A model generated the notes under the pieces. It saw only the letters and a program-made list of their open reading frames with translations, ran no database searches and was not told where the DNA came from. DNA of 64,000 nt from a candidate division WWE3 bacterium RIFCSPHIGHO2_01_FULL_40_23 (lineage in GTDB: Bacteria; Patescibacteria; WWE3; UBA101185; 2-01-FULL-41-18): contig MEUZ01000001.1 in the NCBI GenBank assembly GCA_001772615.1, forward strand, positions 194,504 to 258,503. The letters are read 5' to 3'. A program made the position numbers and the translations under genes. Positions 32,073 to 40,462 of this stretch are shown in pieces; within the stretch, counting starts at the first letter, position 1, and the number at the start of each line of letters is the position of its first letter.

Positions 32073-32737
32073 GCCCCGCCCTTTAAATAATTTTTAAATG
32101 ATAAATAAAAAACAGAAATAAAAAGGCTTAAAAAGAAACCGGCAAGTGCAAATAGGGGAGGGTTTGGCTCAAGCTTTACCACAACGGGCTTTTTTTCTAC
32201 CAGATCAATCCCAAGCCTTTCGTCAGCGCTCTTGTTTAGCTCCTCCGACTTTTTGACCGTAGTCTCTACAAGAGAATCCCACAGCTTTTCGGTAAAATCC
32301 CGATCTCTTCCCACAACGGAAACCAGAACAAGCTGTGGCCCGCTTCTTTTCACGGTTACATAGTCATCAAGCTTAACAAGATCTTTATACGCAAAAGACG
32401 GATTAACAGATTTAAGAGCGGCGCTTCTCACATCAATACTTTTTAAAAACCCGATTACGGTTTCTGTATATTTCTCCGCAGTCTGGATTGCATAAAAGCC
32501 CTCATACGTAAAGTAGCCAGGACTCCCTAGCTCGGCTTCCCTCTTTACGTACAAAGTCGCGGAAGCCTTGTATTTTACAGGTATATAAAAAGATATTATA
32601 AAAACGGCTATAGCAACAAGGAAGCTTAAAAGGAGGGAGGCCTTTAAGTGCTTTTGCAAAACGGCCAGAAAATCCTTTAATTCCACGAATGGATTATCCG
32701 AAAATATGTTTTCCTTGTCAACAAAAGGTCTAATCAA
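32069..32737 (-). CDS. Wzz/chain-length determinant-like membrane protein
   Basis: 222 residues. Two transmembrane helices (about 34-54 and 195-213) flank an extracytoplasmic domain, with a V-K-Y-K-A-S-A-T-L-Y-V segment typical of Wzz-type proteins just after the first helix. The Pro-rich N-P-P-L-F-A stretch before the second helix also fits. Wzz proteins set the length of glycan chains made by Wzy-type polymerases; two such polymerases are in the window. No kinase domain is attached. Confidence 0.85.
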   Translation of the reverse strand: MIRPFVDKENIFSDNPFVELKDFLAVLQKHLKASLLLSFLVAIAVFIISFYIPVKYKASATLYVKREAELGSPGYFTYEGFYAIQTAEKYTETVIGFLKSIDVRSAALKSVNPSFAYKDLVKLDDYVTVKRSGPQLVLVSVVGRDRDFTEKLWDSLVETTVKKSEELNKSADERLGIDLVEKKPVVVKLEPNPPLFALAGFFLSLFISVFYLSFKNYLKGGA

Positions 32738-32762
32738 ATATAATTAGTTTAGAAAACTGCCC

Positions 32763-35700
32763 ATGAAAGAAAAACAACAAACGATTATTAAAAAATCTGC
32801 TCTTGCCCCTACGGTGATTGTTTCAGGAGGCGGGGGTTTTATAGGCTCTCACCTTGTTGAAGCCCTCCTCATAAAAGATGCGAGAGTTGTCGTTCTTGAT
32901 AACTTTTCAACAGGCAAAAGATCGTATCTTTCAGGGGTAATGGAAAACCCCAAATTCACTTTAATTGAATGTGACATTAATGACGGGATCCCAAAAGGCG
33001 TGGAGTCAGCCGATTATGTAATTCATCTTGCTGCGTCCGAAAGTTATATTTATGGAGACGAAAACATTACCCTTGATTCCCTTTTAACAAACGCGATCGG
33101 AACTAAAAACCTTCTTGATCTTTCCAAGAAGTCTTCTTCAAAGTTTCTGCTGGCGTCAACCATAGATATATATCAGGGTTTAATCTCTTCTCTTGATATA
33201 GCCCACTACTTCGGTCAGACGGAGACCGAGGAAAAAAGGTTTTCATACTCCGAAGCCAAAAGATTTGCCGAAGCTTTGGTATGGGAGTATTACAAAAAGT
33301 TTAACCTTAACTCAAGGATAGTGAGGCTTCCCGAGGTTTATGGTCCAAGGATGGACTTCTCTTCTGGAAGTGAGCTTGGAAGACTTGTTAACCTTTTATT
33401 AAACAGAGAAAACCTAGTTGTTTATGGCGATGGGCTTGAAAAAAATTATTACCTGTATATTACGGATACCGTTTCAGGCATAATCAAAGCCTTATTTAAT
33501 GAAGACTCCGAAGGGAAAATCTACACTCTTTCAGGAAGTGACTCGGTTACAACAATTGAGCTCACTTACCTTCTAAAAAATCTTTCCCAAGGCCATACGG
33601 AAGTAGTATTTAAAAACGCTTCCGATAAAAACAAGCCAAAAGAAGTTAAAATCTCCCCGACTGACAACCTAAACTGGGTCTCAAAAGTAAGTCTGAAGGA
33701 GGGGGTGACAAAAACTTTAAGATGGTACGGGTACGATTTTGAAGGCGGCAGTTTTAAACCTCCTAAATTTGTGGCTAAAGAGGAAAGGGAAGGAATAACA
33801 ACTATAAAACCGGAAACTTTTTTGGGAGCCGCGCCCGAAGCTCCAAAGGCGCCGGCGCCTCCTCCTCAAACCCCTGTAAAACCAAGCGTTACCTTTGCCC
33901 CCAAAGCAGAAGTTGAATCAGAAAAGCCTAAAAGAACCTTTGACAAAATAAAGTCAAAACCTCTCACCATTCCCCTTATCGGTGCAGCTTTCTCAATTTT
34001 TCTTGCTCTTCTTTTGTTTGCAGTTATACCCATCCTTAAAACTTTGTATTTTGCAAACAAGGGTTACTCCCACCTTAATGCGGCTACGGAAAATCTGGAA
34101 AAATTGTCGCTTTCCGAGGCGCAGCAAAACGGCTCCAAGGCCTTGGCAAGTTTTACAAGCGCTCATAACAGCCTAAATAATCTCGGCTGGCTGTTTATTC
34201 TTTTAAAAGAGGATGCAAGATTTAGAAACTATTCAAAACTGTTAAAAATAGCAGAATACTCATCTTCAGCCGCAACAAATACCTCAATCGGCGCAAAACC
34301 TCTAACCGAAATTTGGGATAATCTAAAACCGAATTCAAAATCGGGGGTGAGCGAGGCGGCCATCAGAAAATCTGTAGTAAGCTTTAAAAGTGCGAGGGAA
34401 GATCTTGAAAGGGCGGAGGGAGAGATTAAAGAATTAAATGTAAAAACTTTACCCAAAAAATATGTTTCAAAAATAAACGAGGTTTCCGAAAAAATCCCGC
34501 ATGCAAAAGAGGCTCTATCAACTGTTGAAGCTGTAGCCTACACACTTCCTAAACTCCTCGGAGTAAACGGGAGTAAAAAGTATTTAATTCTTTTTGAAAA
34601 CCCCAATGAATTAAGGGCTACCGGAGGCTTCATAGGCTCATACGCCGTGGTAGAAATTGAAAACGGCAAAATTAAAGAAATCACCATTGATGACATCTAC
34701 AACATAGACGGGCTTTTAGACCTTAATAATTTTAAAACCCCTTCTTATGATCCGATTAAAAAATATGCAAAGCAGGATTATTTAAGAATTAGAGACGCAA
34801 ACTGGAACCCGTCATTTCCCGAATCGGCAAATACTATTTTAAAGCTGTTTGAAGCGGCAAACGGGGTTAAGTTTAACGGAGTTGTAGCAATTGACACATA
34901 CCTTACGGAAGGTCTTCTTAAAGCCACGGGACCTATCTTTCTTACGGCATATAATGAAGAGATAAAAGCGGAAAATCTATATGAAAAAGCACAATATTAC
35001 TCCGAAGCATCTTACATAGAAGGGTCCCAGCAGAAAAAAGCCTTTTTAACCGTTCTTGGAAGTAAGCTTTTAGAAACTATCTTTTCACTCCCTGATGAGA
35101 AGATCTCCGAAGTTGCAAAAGAGATATTTTCAAACCTTGACCAAAAGCATATCCTGGTTTTTCTTCCAAACAGCGAGCTTTCCCCAATCATAGCCGAGAA
35201 AGGATGGGATGGGACAGTAAGTGCAACAAAAACCGATTATATTTTTATAGTGGACTCAAACGTTGGGGCAAATAAAGCCAATTATCTTATTGAAGAATCG
35301 GCAAAATATGAAATCAAAAATACCTATAGGGACGGCTCCCTTGAAGTAAATCTTACAATTTCATACAAACACCTTGGGAAAGATTTGACCTGGCCAGGAG
35401 GCCCCTACACGGATTATCTAAGAGTTCTTGTTCCAAAAGAGAGCTTTTTACATAAAGCTTCGCGAACGGATACGGGCAGATCAGAAACGGATATAACAAA
35501 AGCCGTAGTTACCTCCGAGGAATCAGGGAAAAGAACATTTGAGGTCCCTTTCATATTAAACCCGCGTGAAGGAACCGAAATTAACTTTAATTACACACTC
35601 CCTTCCTCAATCTCGGTAGGGAAAGGCGAGAAGGTCTATTCACTTTACTGGCAGAAGCAGCCAGGTACCAAAGGAATGCCGATTTCAATTATTTTTAACA

Positions 35701-35816
35701 CTCCTTTTGGAAAAGAAGTCGTTGAAACCAACCCGCCATTTACAAAAGAAAGGGACACCTACAAATTTTCAACCAGCCTTGCAAAAGACCTCAAGGCCAC
35801 TATAAGAACAAAATAG
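32763..35816 (+). CDS. NAD-dependent epimerase fused to a membrane-anchored DUF4012 domain
   Basis: 1017 residues. Residues 15-335 form an extended short-chain dehydrogenase/epimerase with G-G-G-G-F-I-G-S-H at 22-30 (NAD loop), V-V-L-D-N-F-S-T-G, and Y-S-E-A-K near residue 161 (catalytic Tyr and Lys). A Pro-rich linker (about 355-390) and one transmembrane helix (about 402-425) follow. Residues 430-1017 are extracytoplasmic DUF4012, with N-P-N-E-L-R-A-T-G-G-F-I-G-S-Y near residue 614, then N-W-N-P-S-F-P-E-S and F-N-G-V-V-A-I-D. DUF4012 resembles LytR-CpsA-Psr-like enzymes that attach glycans, so a cytoplasmic sugar-modifying half linked to an outer attachment half is plausible. TATAAT lies about 18 bases before the ATG. 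Confidence 0.9.
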   Translation: MKEKQQTIIKKSALAPTVIVSGGGGFIGSHLVEALLIKDARVVVLDNFSTGKRSYLSGVMENPKFTLIECDINDGIPKGVESADYVIHLAASESYIYGDENITLDSLLTNAIGTKNLLDLSKKSSSKFLLASTIDIYQGLISSLDIAHYFGQTETEEKRFSYSEAKRFAEALVWEYYKKFNLNSRIVRLPEVYGPRMDFSSGSELGRLVNLLLNRENLVVYGDGLEKNYYLYITDTVSGIIKALFNEDSEGKIYTLSGSDSVTTIELTYLLKNLSQGHTEVVFKNASDKNKPKEVKISPTDNLNWVSKVSLKEGVTKTLRWYGYDFEGGSFKPPKFVAKEEREGITTIKPETFLGAAPEAPKAPAPPPQTPVKPSVTFAPKAEVESEKPKRTFDKIKSKPLTIPLIGAAFSIFLALLLFAVIPILKTLYFANKGYSHLNAATENLEKLSLSEAQQNGSKALASFTSAHNSLNNLGWLFILLKEDARFRNYSKLLKIAEYSSSAATNTSIGAKPLTEIWDNLKPNSKSGVSEAAIRKSVVSFKSAREDLERAEGEIKELNVKTLPKKYVSKINEVSEKIPHAKEALSTVEAVAYTLPKLLGVNGSKKYLILFENPNELRATGGFIGSYAVVEIENGKIKEITIDDIYNIDGLLDLNNFKTPSYDPIKKYAKQDYLRIRDANWNPSFPESANTILKLFEAANGVKFNGVVAIDTYLTEGLLKATGPIFLTAYNEEIKAENLYEKAQYYSEASYIEGSQQKKAFLTVLGSKLLETIFSLPDEKISEVAKEIFSNLDQKHILVFLPNSELSPIIAEKGWDGTVSATKTDYIFIVDSNVGANKANYLIEESAKYEIKNTYRDGSLEVNLTISYKHLGKDLTWPGGPYTDYLRVLVPKESFLHKASRTDTGRSETDITKAVVTSEESGKRTFEVPFILNPREGTEINFNYTLPSSISVGKGEKVYSLYWQKQPGTKGMPISIIFNTPFGKEVVETNPPFTKERDTYKFSTSLAKDLKATIRTK

Positions 35817-35818
35817 CA

Positions 35819-35890
35819 TTGTCATCCCGGGGCTTGACCCGGGATCTCTACAGAAGATCCGATGGGATCCCCGCTTTCGCGGGGATGACA
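35819..35890. repeat. Palindromic intergenic repeat, copy 8
   Basis: TGTCATCCCGGGGCTTGACC, a CTACAGAAGATCC spacer and CCCCGCTTTCGCGGGGATGACA. Same layout as copies 5, 6 and the one at 63743. Confidence 0.88.
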
Positions 35891-35933
35891 TCCACTCAGA
35901 AGATTCTAAGGTAGTTTCTTCAGCCCACGTCAA

Positions 35934-35962
35934 TTGACACTACGGGTTTTCTTAAATAGAAT
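35934..35962 (+). promoter_or_regulatory. Near-consensus promoter of the zinc-finger gene and rplY
   Basis: TTGACA at 35934-35939, exactly 17 bp, then TAGAAT at 35957-35962. Transcription should start at about 35969, four bases before the GTG start, so the mRNA is almost leaderless. Confidence 0.85.
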
Positions 35963-35972
35963 ACCCTAGCAA

Positions 35973-36350
35973 GTGGATAAGAAAACCATTAAAGAACACT
36001 TAATCAAAACTTTCTGTTACAAATGCGGTTCAAGTCTTGACGGGGCAAACATCGTGCCCATATCGGAGGCTTCAGTAGCCGTTACGGCGCATGTAACTTG
36101 CCCAAACTGCAAAGCCGAAAGCATGATTACGATCACACTCGGGGGAAGCGGGGCGCAACCGATCACAACGGACCTTACCCCAGAAGAATTAAAGTCATTT
36201 TTCGGACAGAAAGAGATTACAGCAGATGATCTTATTGAACTCCACCTGCTTATTAAAAAAGGACAAGTATGGAGCTTACTGCAAAAAAACGAACAGAACT
36301 TGGTAAAAAAAGCAAAAAAATCAGAAAAGAAGGAAAACTCCCCGCAGTAG
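35973..36350 (+). CDS. Small zinc-binding protein upstream of bL25
   Basis: 125 residues from GTG. A zinc finger of the form C-Y-K-C-G ... C-P-N-C (Cys near 15, 18 and 43, 46) is followed by a mixed domain and a Lys-rich tail. Unknown function; the fold suggests nucleic acid or protein binding. Its last 82 bp overlap the start of rplY in another frame, so the two genes must be translationally linked. The GTG is favoured because a near-consensus promoter ends just upstream. Confidence 0.78.
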   Translation: MDKKTIKEHLIKTFCYKCGSSLDGANIVPISEASVAVTAHVTCPNCKAESMITITLGGSGAQPITTDLTPEELKSFFGQKEITADDLIELHLLIKKGQVWSLLQKNEQNLVKKAKKSEKKENSPQ

Positions 36351-36964
36351 TCTTTGCAAAAGACACCCCGTCCATTCCTCTTACAGTTGATTATCTAAAA
36401 TTTGAAAGGATTTATACAGCTTCAGGGGAGTCCACCTTAATTGACCTCTCAATAGATAATGAGAAGCCTTTTAAAGTCCTTGTATCTGAAGTTTCATATC
36501 ATCCAGTTACCGACAAAATAAACCATGTAAATTTCCACAAAGTAAACCTTAAAGAAAAGATCAGCGCTACGGTCCCTATAGAGATAGTAGGGGAGTCTCC
36601 GATAGTAAAGGCCGGGGAGGGTATTCTTTTAACATTAATACATGAGATTACGGTTGAATCCCTACCAACCGACCTTCCTCATGATATTAAAGTTGATGTC
36701 TCTGGCTTATTGGAGATAGGGCAGGGGATTCATATTAAAGACCTTCCTGTTGATCTTTCCAAAGTTGAGATTTTAGACCAGGACCCTCTTGACCTTGTCG
36801 TAAAGATTGATTATGCGGAAATGAAAGAAGAGGTAGTTGAAGCGCCCGTAACGGAAGAAGAGCTTGTTGCAAAGGTTGAAGCTACTGAACAGCTTACAGA
36901 AGAAGAGAAAGCCACAAGAGAGAAAGAAAAGAAGGAAGTTAAGGAAAAAGAAGAAAAAGAATAA
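36269..36964 (+). CDS. rplY: Large ribosomal subunit protein bL25 (Ctc type)
   Basis: 231 residues, the long two-domain form. An N-terminal 5S rRNA-binding domain with the typical R-T-E-L-G-K-x-x-x-x-x-R-K-E-G-K-L-P-A-V-V start (residues 8-28) and the H-V-N-F-H segment near residue 88, then the C-terminal beta domain (about 95-188), and a Glu/Lys-rich tail. The start lies inside the previous gene, but the family N-terminus is complete only from this ATG. Confidence 0.94.
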   Translation: MELTAKKRTELGKKSKKIRKEGKLPAVVFAKDTPSIPLTVDYLKFERIYTASGESTLIDLSIDNEKPFKVLVSEVSYHPVTDKINHVNFHKVNLKEKISATVPIEIVGESPIVKAGEGILLTLIHEITVESLPTDLPHDIKVDVSGLLEIGQGIHIKDLPVDLSKVEILDQDPLDLVVKIDYAEMKEEVVEAPVTEEELVAKVEATEQLTEEEKATREKEKKEVKEKEEKE

Positions 36965-36972
36965 ACCTAAAG

Positions 36973-37010
36973 AAAAACCGGCCGAATCTTTATATTTCAG
37001 ACCCGGCCGG
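36973..37010 (-). terminator. Terminator of the 37019-37642 gene
   Basis: Read leftward: CCGGCCG (37010-37004) pairs with CGGCCGG (36984-36978), followed by TTTTTC. The perfect GC stem may also stop rplY from the other side. Confidence 0.88.
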
Positions 37011-37018
37011 GGAAACTG

Positions 37019-37642
37019 CTAGATAAGAAGTGGCAGGAAGTACGTTATTGAAACCCCAATCACCCCGTTGACAACCGCATAAAGTATCAGCACAGCAAAT
37101 GAGGCCGCGCGCAGGTTCTCATCGGAACTTGACAGTCTGAAGTACCTGAAGATAAACGCCCAGCTGCAAGCAAAAACGGAAGCAAAGAGGGCGGACATCA
37201 GGTATGTTCCCAGGCCAAAGTCAAAAAGCGGCGGTCCCGCAGGTTTAGACACGACCCTGTAAGATGAGCTGTCCGGGACAAAGTACGGCAGCAGGGCCAC
37301 ACCTCTTATAAGTGCAGCCAGTGCAAAGAGCCTCATACCCCAAATGAGCCATTCCCACCTTGGAATAAGCCTCTTTAGAGCCTTGCCCCAGTCAACCCCT
37401 TCCACCAGCTTCTTCTCCAAGGGCTTATGAAAAAGCCCGACGAAAATGAGAAGCAACCCTGAAGCAAGCGAAAGGTACGAAAGGTACCCTCCCGTGCCAA
37501 ACACGAGAAGCATCAGGTGGGAAAGAAGCAGGCCGAAACCCGCGGTTGCCGCCACAGCGGGAACGCCGTGCTTCTCGTAAAAACCTCCCACTTTCAGAAG
37601 AAGCCCCCAAAGTTCGGCCAATAAGCTCTTAAGAGTTGTCAT
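37019..37642 (-). CDS. Multi-spanning membrane protein, cassette gene
   Basis: 207 residues, five or six transmembrane helices, no recognised family. AAAAAAGGAG eight bases before the ATG at 37642 sets the start; the in-frame ATG at 37687 would put that site inside the coding region. TTGACA of a likely promoter is at 37700-37695 on the minus strand. It has its own GC-rich terminator and belongs to the cassette group. Confidence 0.78.
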   Translation of the reverse strand: MTTLKSLLAELWGLLLKVGGFYEKHGVPAVAATAGFGLLLSHLMLLVFGTGGYLSYLSLASGLLLIFVGLFHKPLEKKLVEGVDWGKALKRLIPRWEWLIWGMRLFALAALIRGVALLPYFVPDSSSYRVVSKPAGPPLFDFGLGTYLMSALFASVFACSWAFIFRYFRLSSSDENLRAASFAVLILYAVVNGVIGVSITYFLPLLI

Positions 37643-37720
37643 CTCTAATCTCCTTTTTTCTCTTTTTGATGAAGGTAAACCTAACAACGTAAATTGTCAA
37701 ATGGAATAGCCAAATTGTGT

Positions 37721-37756
37721 TGTCATTCCCGCGCCTGCCCGCCTCTGGCGGGAATC
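37721..37756. repeat. Partial palindromic repeat next to valS
   Basis: TGTCATTCCCGCGCCTGCCC followed by GCCTCTGGCGGGAATCTCG. Only one hairpin half is well conserved. It ends seven bases before the valS stop codon. Confidence 0.7.
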
Positions 37757-37762
37757 TCGTTA

Positions 37763-39916
37763 CTAATCTTGTCTATCCGGCCAGAGGGAAACAATTAGTG
37801 GAGTCTTTTCATTCACAAACACCTTTTCCCAAATCTCTTCTGTGACAAAAGGGATAAAGGGATGAAGAAGTTTAATACAATCCTTATAAACTTCTAGAAG
37901 AACGGGAATAAAAACTTCATAATCTTTTCTGTCTTTAACACTCTCAATGTATTTATCCGCAAATTCATGCCACACAAATTGATAAACAGCCTCCAAAGAA
38001 TCGGATAACCTGAATTTTTTCAAAGATTTAGAAGCGTCGTTTACAAGACGAATCTTCTTCTTAAGAATCTCCTGATCTTCTTTCTTTAGTGCCTTCGGAT
38101 CAGCGCGCTCGTTCAGAATTGCCTCGTCACCAAATTCCTCAACTTTGCCAAGAATAAATCTGCCTATATTCCAAAGCTTGTTCGCGAAATTCCTTGCCGC
38201 AATGAATTTAGGCTCCTGCAAGGACTGGTCGCTTCCCGCGGGATTTCCCATAACAAGACCCATTCTCACACCATCTGCCCCGTACTTATCCAAAAGATCC
38301 ATCGGGTCTACAACGTTATTCTTGGATTTACTCATCTTCTGGCCCTTGGGGTCACGAACCAGACCATGAAGGTAAACGATTTCAAAAGGAATTTTTCCTG
38401 TTACGTAAACGCCAAGCATTATCATTCTCGCAACCCAGAAGAAGATTATTTCGTAGGCGGTTTCCATTACAGACGTAGGGTAAAAATATTTGTAATCCGG
38501 ATGGTTGGGGTAACCCAAGGTTGAAAAAGGCCACTGGCCGGAGGAGAACCACGTGTCAAATGTATCAGAATCCTGCACTAAATTACTTGACCCACACTTG
38601 CACTTAACAGGAGCTTCGCCATCTGTTACCACCCACGAACCGCAATCCTTGCATTCCCAAGCGGGTATCCTCATACCCCAAACAATTTGTCTTGATATAT
38701 TCCAATCTTTAATGTTAGTAAGCCATCTAAGAATTACCTTTTCAAACCTTTTAGGCACTATCTTTATTTCACCGTTTTTTACTTTCTCCACCGCAACTTT
38801 AGATAAAGATTTTTTGGTGTCGTTCATCCTGATGTACCATTGTGGCAAAGGCAAAGGCTCCAAAATTGTCCCGCATTTATAACACAAAGAAACAGCATGT
38901 TTATATGGCTCTTCTTTCTTAAAAAGTCCCTTCTCTTTAAGGTAAGAAAGTACTTTTTCCCGCGCCGGAAGTACTTTTAATCCCTCAAACTGCCCCGCTT
39001 CCTTGGTAAGCTTTCCGTCAAAACCGATTACCTGAATTAATGGCAGTTTATGTTTTTTACAAACATCAAAGTCATTCTCATCATGAGCTGAAGTAAGTTT
39101 TACAACCCCTGTGCCAAAATCCATTTTTACAAACCCATCCGCCACAATTGGGAGAGAGCTTCCATTTACGGGGTTAGTAGCAATCTTCCCTATATACTTT
39201 TTATACCTCTTATCTTTAGGATGAACGGCTACACCTATATCTCCGGGTATTGTCTCGGGCCTTGCAGTTGCAATAATAAGACTCTCTTCTCCCTTTACGG
39301 GAAACTCTATGTAATACAAGAACCCATCTCTTTCCTCATGCTCCACCTCAAGATCCGAAAACCCCGTTCCGTGCTTGGTGCAGTAATTTACTAATCTCGC
39401 ATCCCTGTACAAAAGCCCATCATCATAAAGTCTTTTAAAAGTTTTGTAGGTGGTTTTTACAATGTCAGGATCAAGAGTGAATTTTTCACGGCTGAAGTCA
39501 AGGGAGTAGCCAAGCCTCTTTAACTGATTCTCCATAGTGGATTTATTTTTCTGCACAAAGTCCCAGATGTTTTGATACAAAGTCTCGCGGTCATAATCAA
39601 ACCTGCTTTTGCCTTCCTTTGATAACTCTTTTTCATAAACCACTTGCGTTTCAAAACCTGCATGATCAGCGCCAGGGAGCCAAAGGGTAGGGTCCCCGAG
39701 CATCCTATGCCATCTTATTAAGGTGTCCTCAACGGTGTACATGGCATGCCCTAAATGCAGCGGCGCGTTGGCGTTTGGAGGGGGGAGAATAATAGTGAAG
39801 GGCTTTTTCTTAGTATTGATTTTAGGAGCAAAGTAGCCCCCCTTCTCCCACATTTTATAGATCCTATCTTCAACATCCTTGGGGTTATAAGTTTTCTCCA
39901 TTTTGGCTTCTTTCAT
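37763..39916 (-). CDS. valS: Valyl-tRNA synthetase, short form
   Basis: 717 residues, against roughly 860-950 in most bacteria. Rossmann class I core with H-L-G-H at 54-57 (HIGH motif) inside P-P-P-N-A-N-A-P-L-H-L-G-H, the editing domain with A-T-A-R-P-E-T near residue 217, a Cys-x2-Cys zinc site near residue 347 (C-Y-K-C-G) and another near 427 (C-K-D-C-G, C-K-C), and K-M-S-K-S near residue 527. The anticodon-binding helical domain is present to the end, but the C-terminal coiled-coil arm seen in other ValS is missing. GGAG six bases before the ATG; preceded by the YkvA-like gene and a structured leader RNA. Confidence 0.96.
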   Translation of the reverse strand: MKEAKMEKTYNPKDVEDRIYKMWEKGGYFAPKINTKKKPFTIILPPPNANAPLHLGHAMYTVEDTLIRWHRMLGDPTLWLPGADHAGFETQVVYEKELSKEGKSRFDYDRETLYQNIWDFVQKNKSTMENQLKRLGYSLDFSREKFTLDPDIVKTTYKTFKRLYDDGLLYRDARLVNYCTKHGTGFSDLEVEHEERDGFLYYIEFPVKGEESLIIATARPETIPGDIGVAVHPKDKRYKKYIGKIATNPVNGSSLPIVADGFVKMDFGTGVVKLTSAHDENDFDVCKKHKLPLIQVIGFDGKLTKEAGQFEGLKVLPAREKVLSYLKEKGLFKKEEPYKHAVSLCYKCGTILEPLPLPQWYIRMNDTKKSLSKVAVEKVKNGEIKIVPKRFEKVILRWLTNIKDWNISRQIVWGMRIPAWECKDCGSWVVTDGEAPVKCKCGSSNLVQDSDTFDTWFSSGQWPFSTLGYPNHPDYKYFYPTSVMETAYEIIFFWVARMIMLGVYVTGKIPFEIVYLHGLVRDPKGQKMSKSKNNVVDPMDLLDKYGADGVRMGLVMGNPAGSDQSLQEPKFIAARNFANKLWNIGRFILGKVEEFGDEAILNERADPKALKKEDQEILKKKIRLVNDASKSLKKFRLSDSLEAVYQFVWHEFADKYIESVKDRKDYEVFIPVLLEVYKDCIKLLHPFIPFVTEEIWEKVFVNEKTPLIVSLWPDRQD

Positions 39917-39919
39917 AAA

Positions 39920-40171
39920 CTACTCCACAATTTCTCCATCAATTATATTATCGCCCTTGTCATCCCGTGCTTGACCCAGGATCTCTGTTTTTATCCTTTC
40001 TTCTTTGGCATGCGACAAAAATCTAATTAAAAGCGCTAGAAGCAGGGCGGCTATGTCATCCCCATAACCCAAAATAGGGACAAAATCCGGTATAAAATCA
40101 AGAGGAAACAAAACATAAAGTATCGCAAGAATTAGCATCCAATTGTCTTTTATAAATCTTTTCAGGTTCAT
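39920..40171 (-). CDS. YkvA-like DUF1232 membrane protein
   Basis: 83 residues. The DUF1232 core F-P-L-D-F-I-P-D-F-V-P-I-L-G-Y-G-D-D is at residues 22-39, between two hydrophobic segments. Function unknown. The C-terminal residues about 62-75 (I-L-G-Q-A-R-D-D-K-G-D-N) are encoded by a copy of the palindromic repeat (39958-39986), so the natural C-terminus has been replaced. It is four bases upstream of valS and shares its leader. Confidence 0.85.
   Translation of the reverse strand: MNLKRFIKDNWMLILAILYVLFPLDFIPDFVPILGYGDDIAALLLALLIRFLSHAKEERIKTEILGQARDDKGDNIIDGEIVE
39958..39986. repeat. Palindromic repeat inside the DUF1232 gene
   Basis: TTGTCATCCCGTGCTTGACC and CAGGATCTCTG match the left half of the repeat. 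Read in the coding frame of the gene it supplies about ten residues. Confidence 0.75.
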
Positions 40172-40182
40172 AACTTTGCCTT

Positions 40183-40230
40183 AAAAAAACCGTTCTTTAA
40201 ACACAAAACTCTCTTGCGATTAAAGAACGG
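40183..40230 (-). terminator. Terminator between the leader RNA and the DUF1232-valS genes
   Basis: Read leftward: CCGTTCTTTAA (40230-40220) pairs perfectly with TTAAAGAACGG (40200-40190), followed by seven T. It lies 12 bp before the DUF1232 start codon, so it must be read through for valS to be expressed: an attenuator position. Confidence 0.9.
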
Positions 40231-40234
40231 CCTT

Positions 40235-40462
40235 TTAAGTCCGCGCTCATGAAGCAGAGCAAAGCTCACTCCATGGCCATGAAGTCAAGTGAAGCTTGTA
40301 CTTCACGGTACCATCTTTATTCCCCCGAAGTAGAGTAAACTCACTTCAGGACTTAATTTACAGCTATTACGGGCATTCCCGAAGGGTTCTAATTTCATTA
40401 AGATTTCTTCTCTTAGCTTCATCCGGCGACATTACTTCGGACTCAACCGCTTTTTAAACTAT
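40235..40462 (-). ncRNA. Structured leader RNA, T-box-like, upstream of valS
   Basis: About 230 nt on the minus strand, after a TATTAT box at 40473-40468. Features in order: A-G-U-A near 40434; GAAUGCCCGUAAUAGC (like the CCGUUA stretch before T-box stem III); a hairpin CCUGAAGU...ACUUCGGG (40349-40324); then AAUAAAGAUGGUACCGUG, close to the T-box core AGGGUGGNACCGCG; GUGAAG/CUUCAC forms a small hairpin beside the UGGU bulge. UGGU would pair with the ACCA end of a tRNA-Val (A73), as expected. An alternative longer helix, AUGG/CCAU plus CCGUGAAGU/ACUUCAUGG, would hide the UGGU. A clear Stem I and specifier codon could not be resolved. An outer helix UUGAGUCCG/CGGACUUAA is unlike a standard T-box, so an unknown RNA is the alternative. 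Confidence 0.5.
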
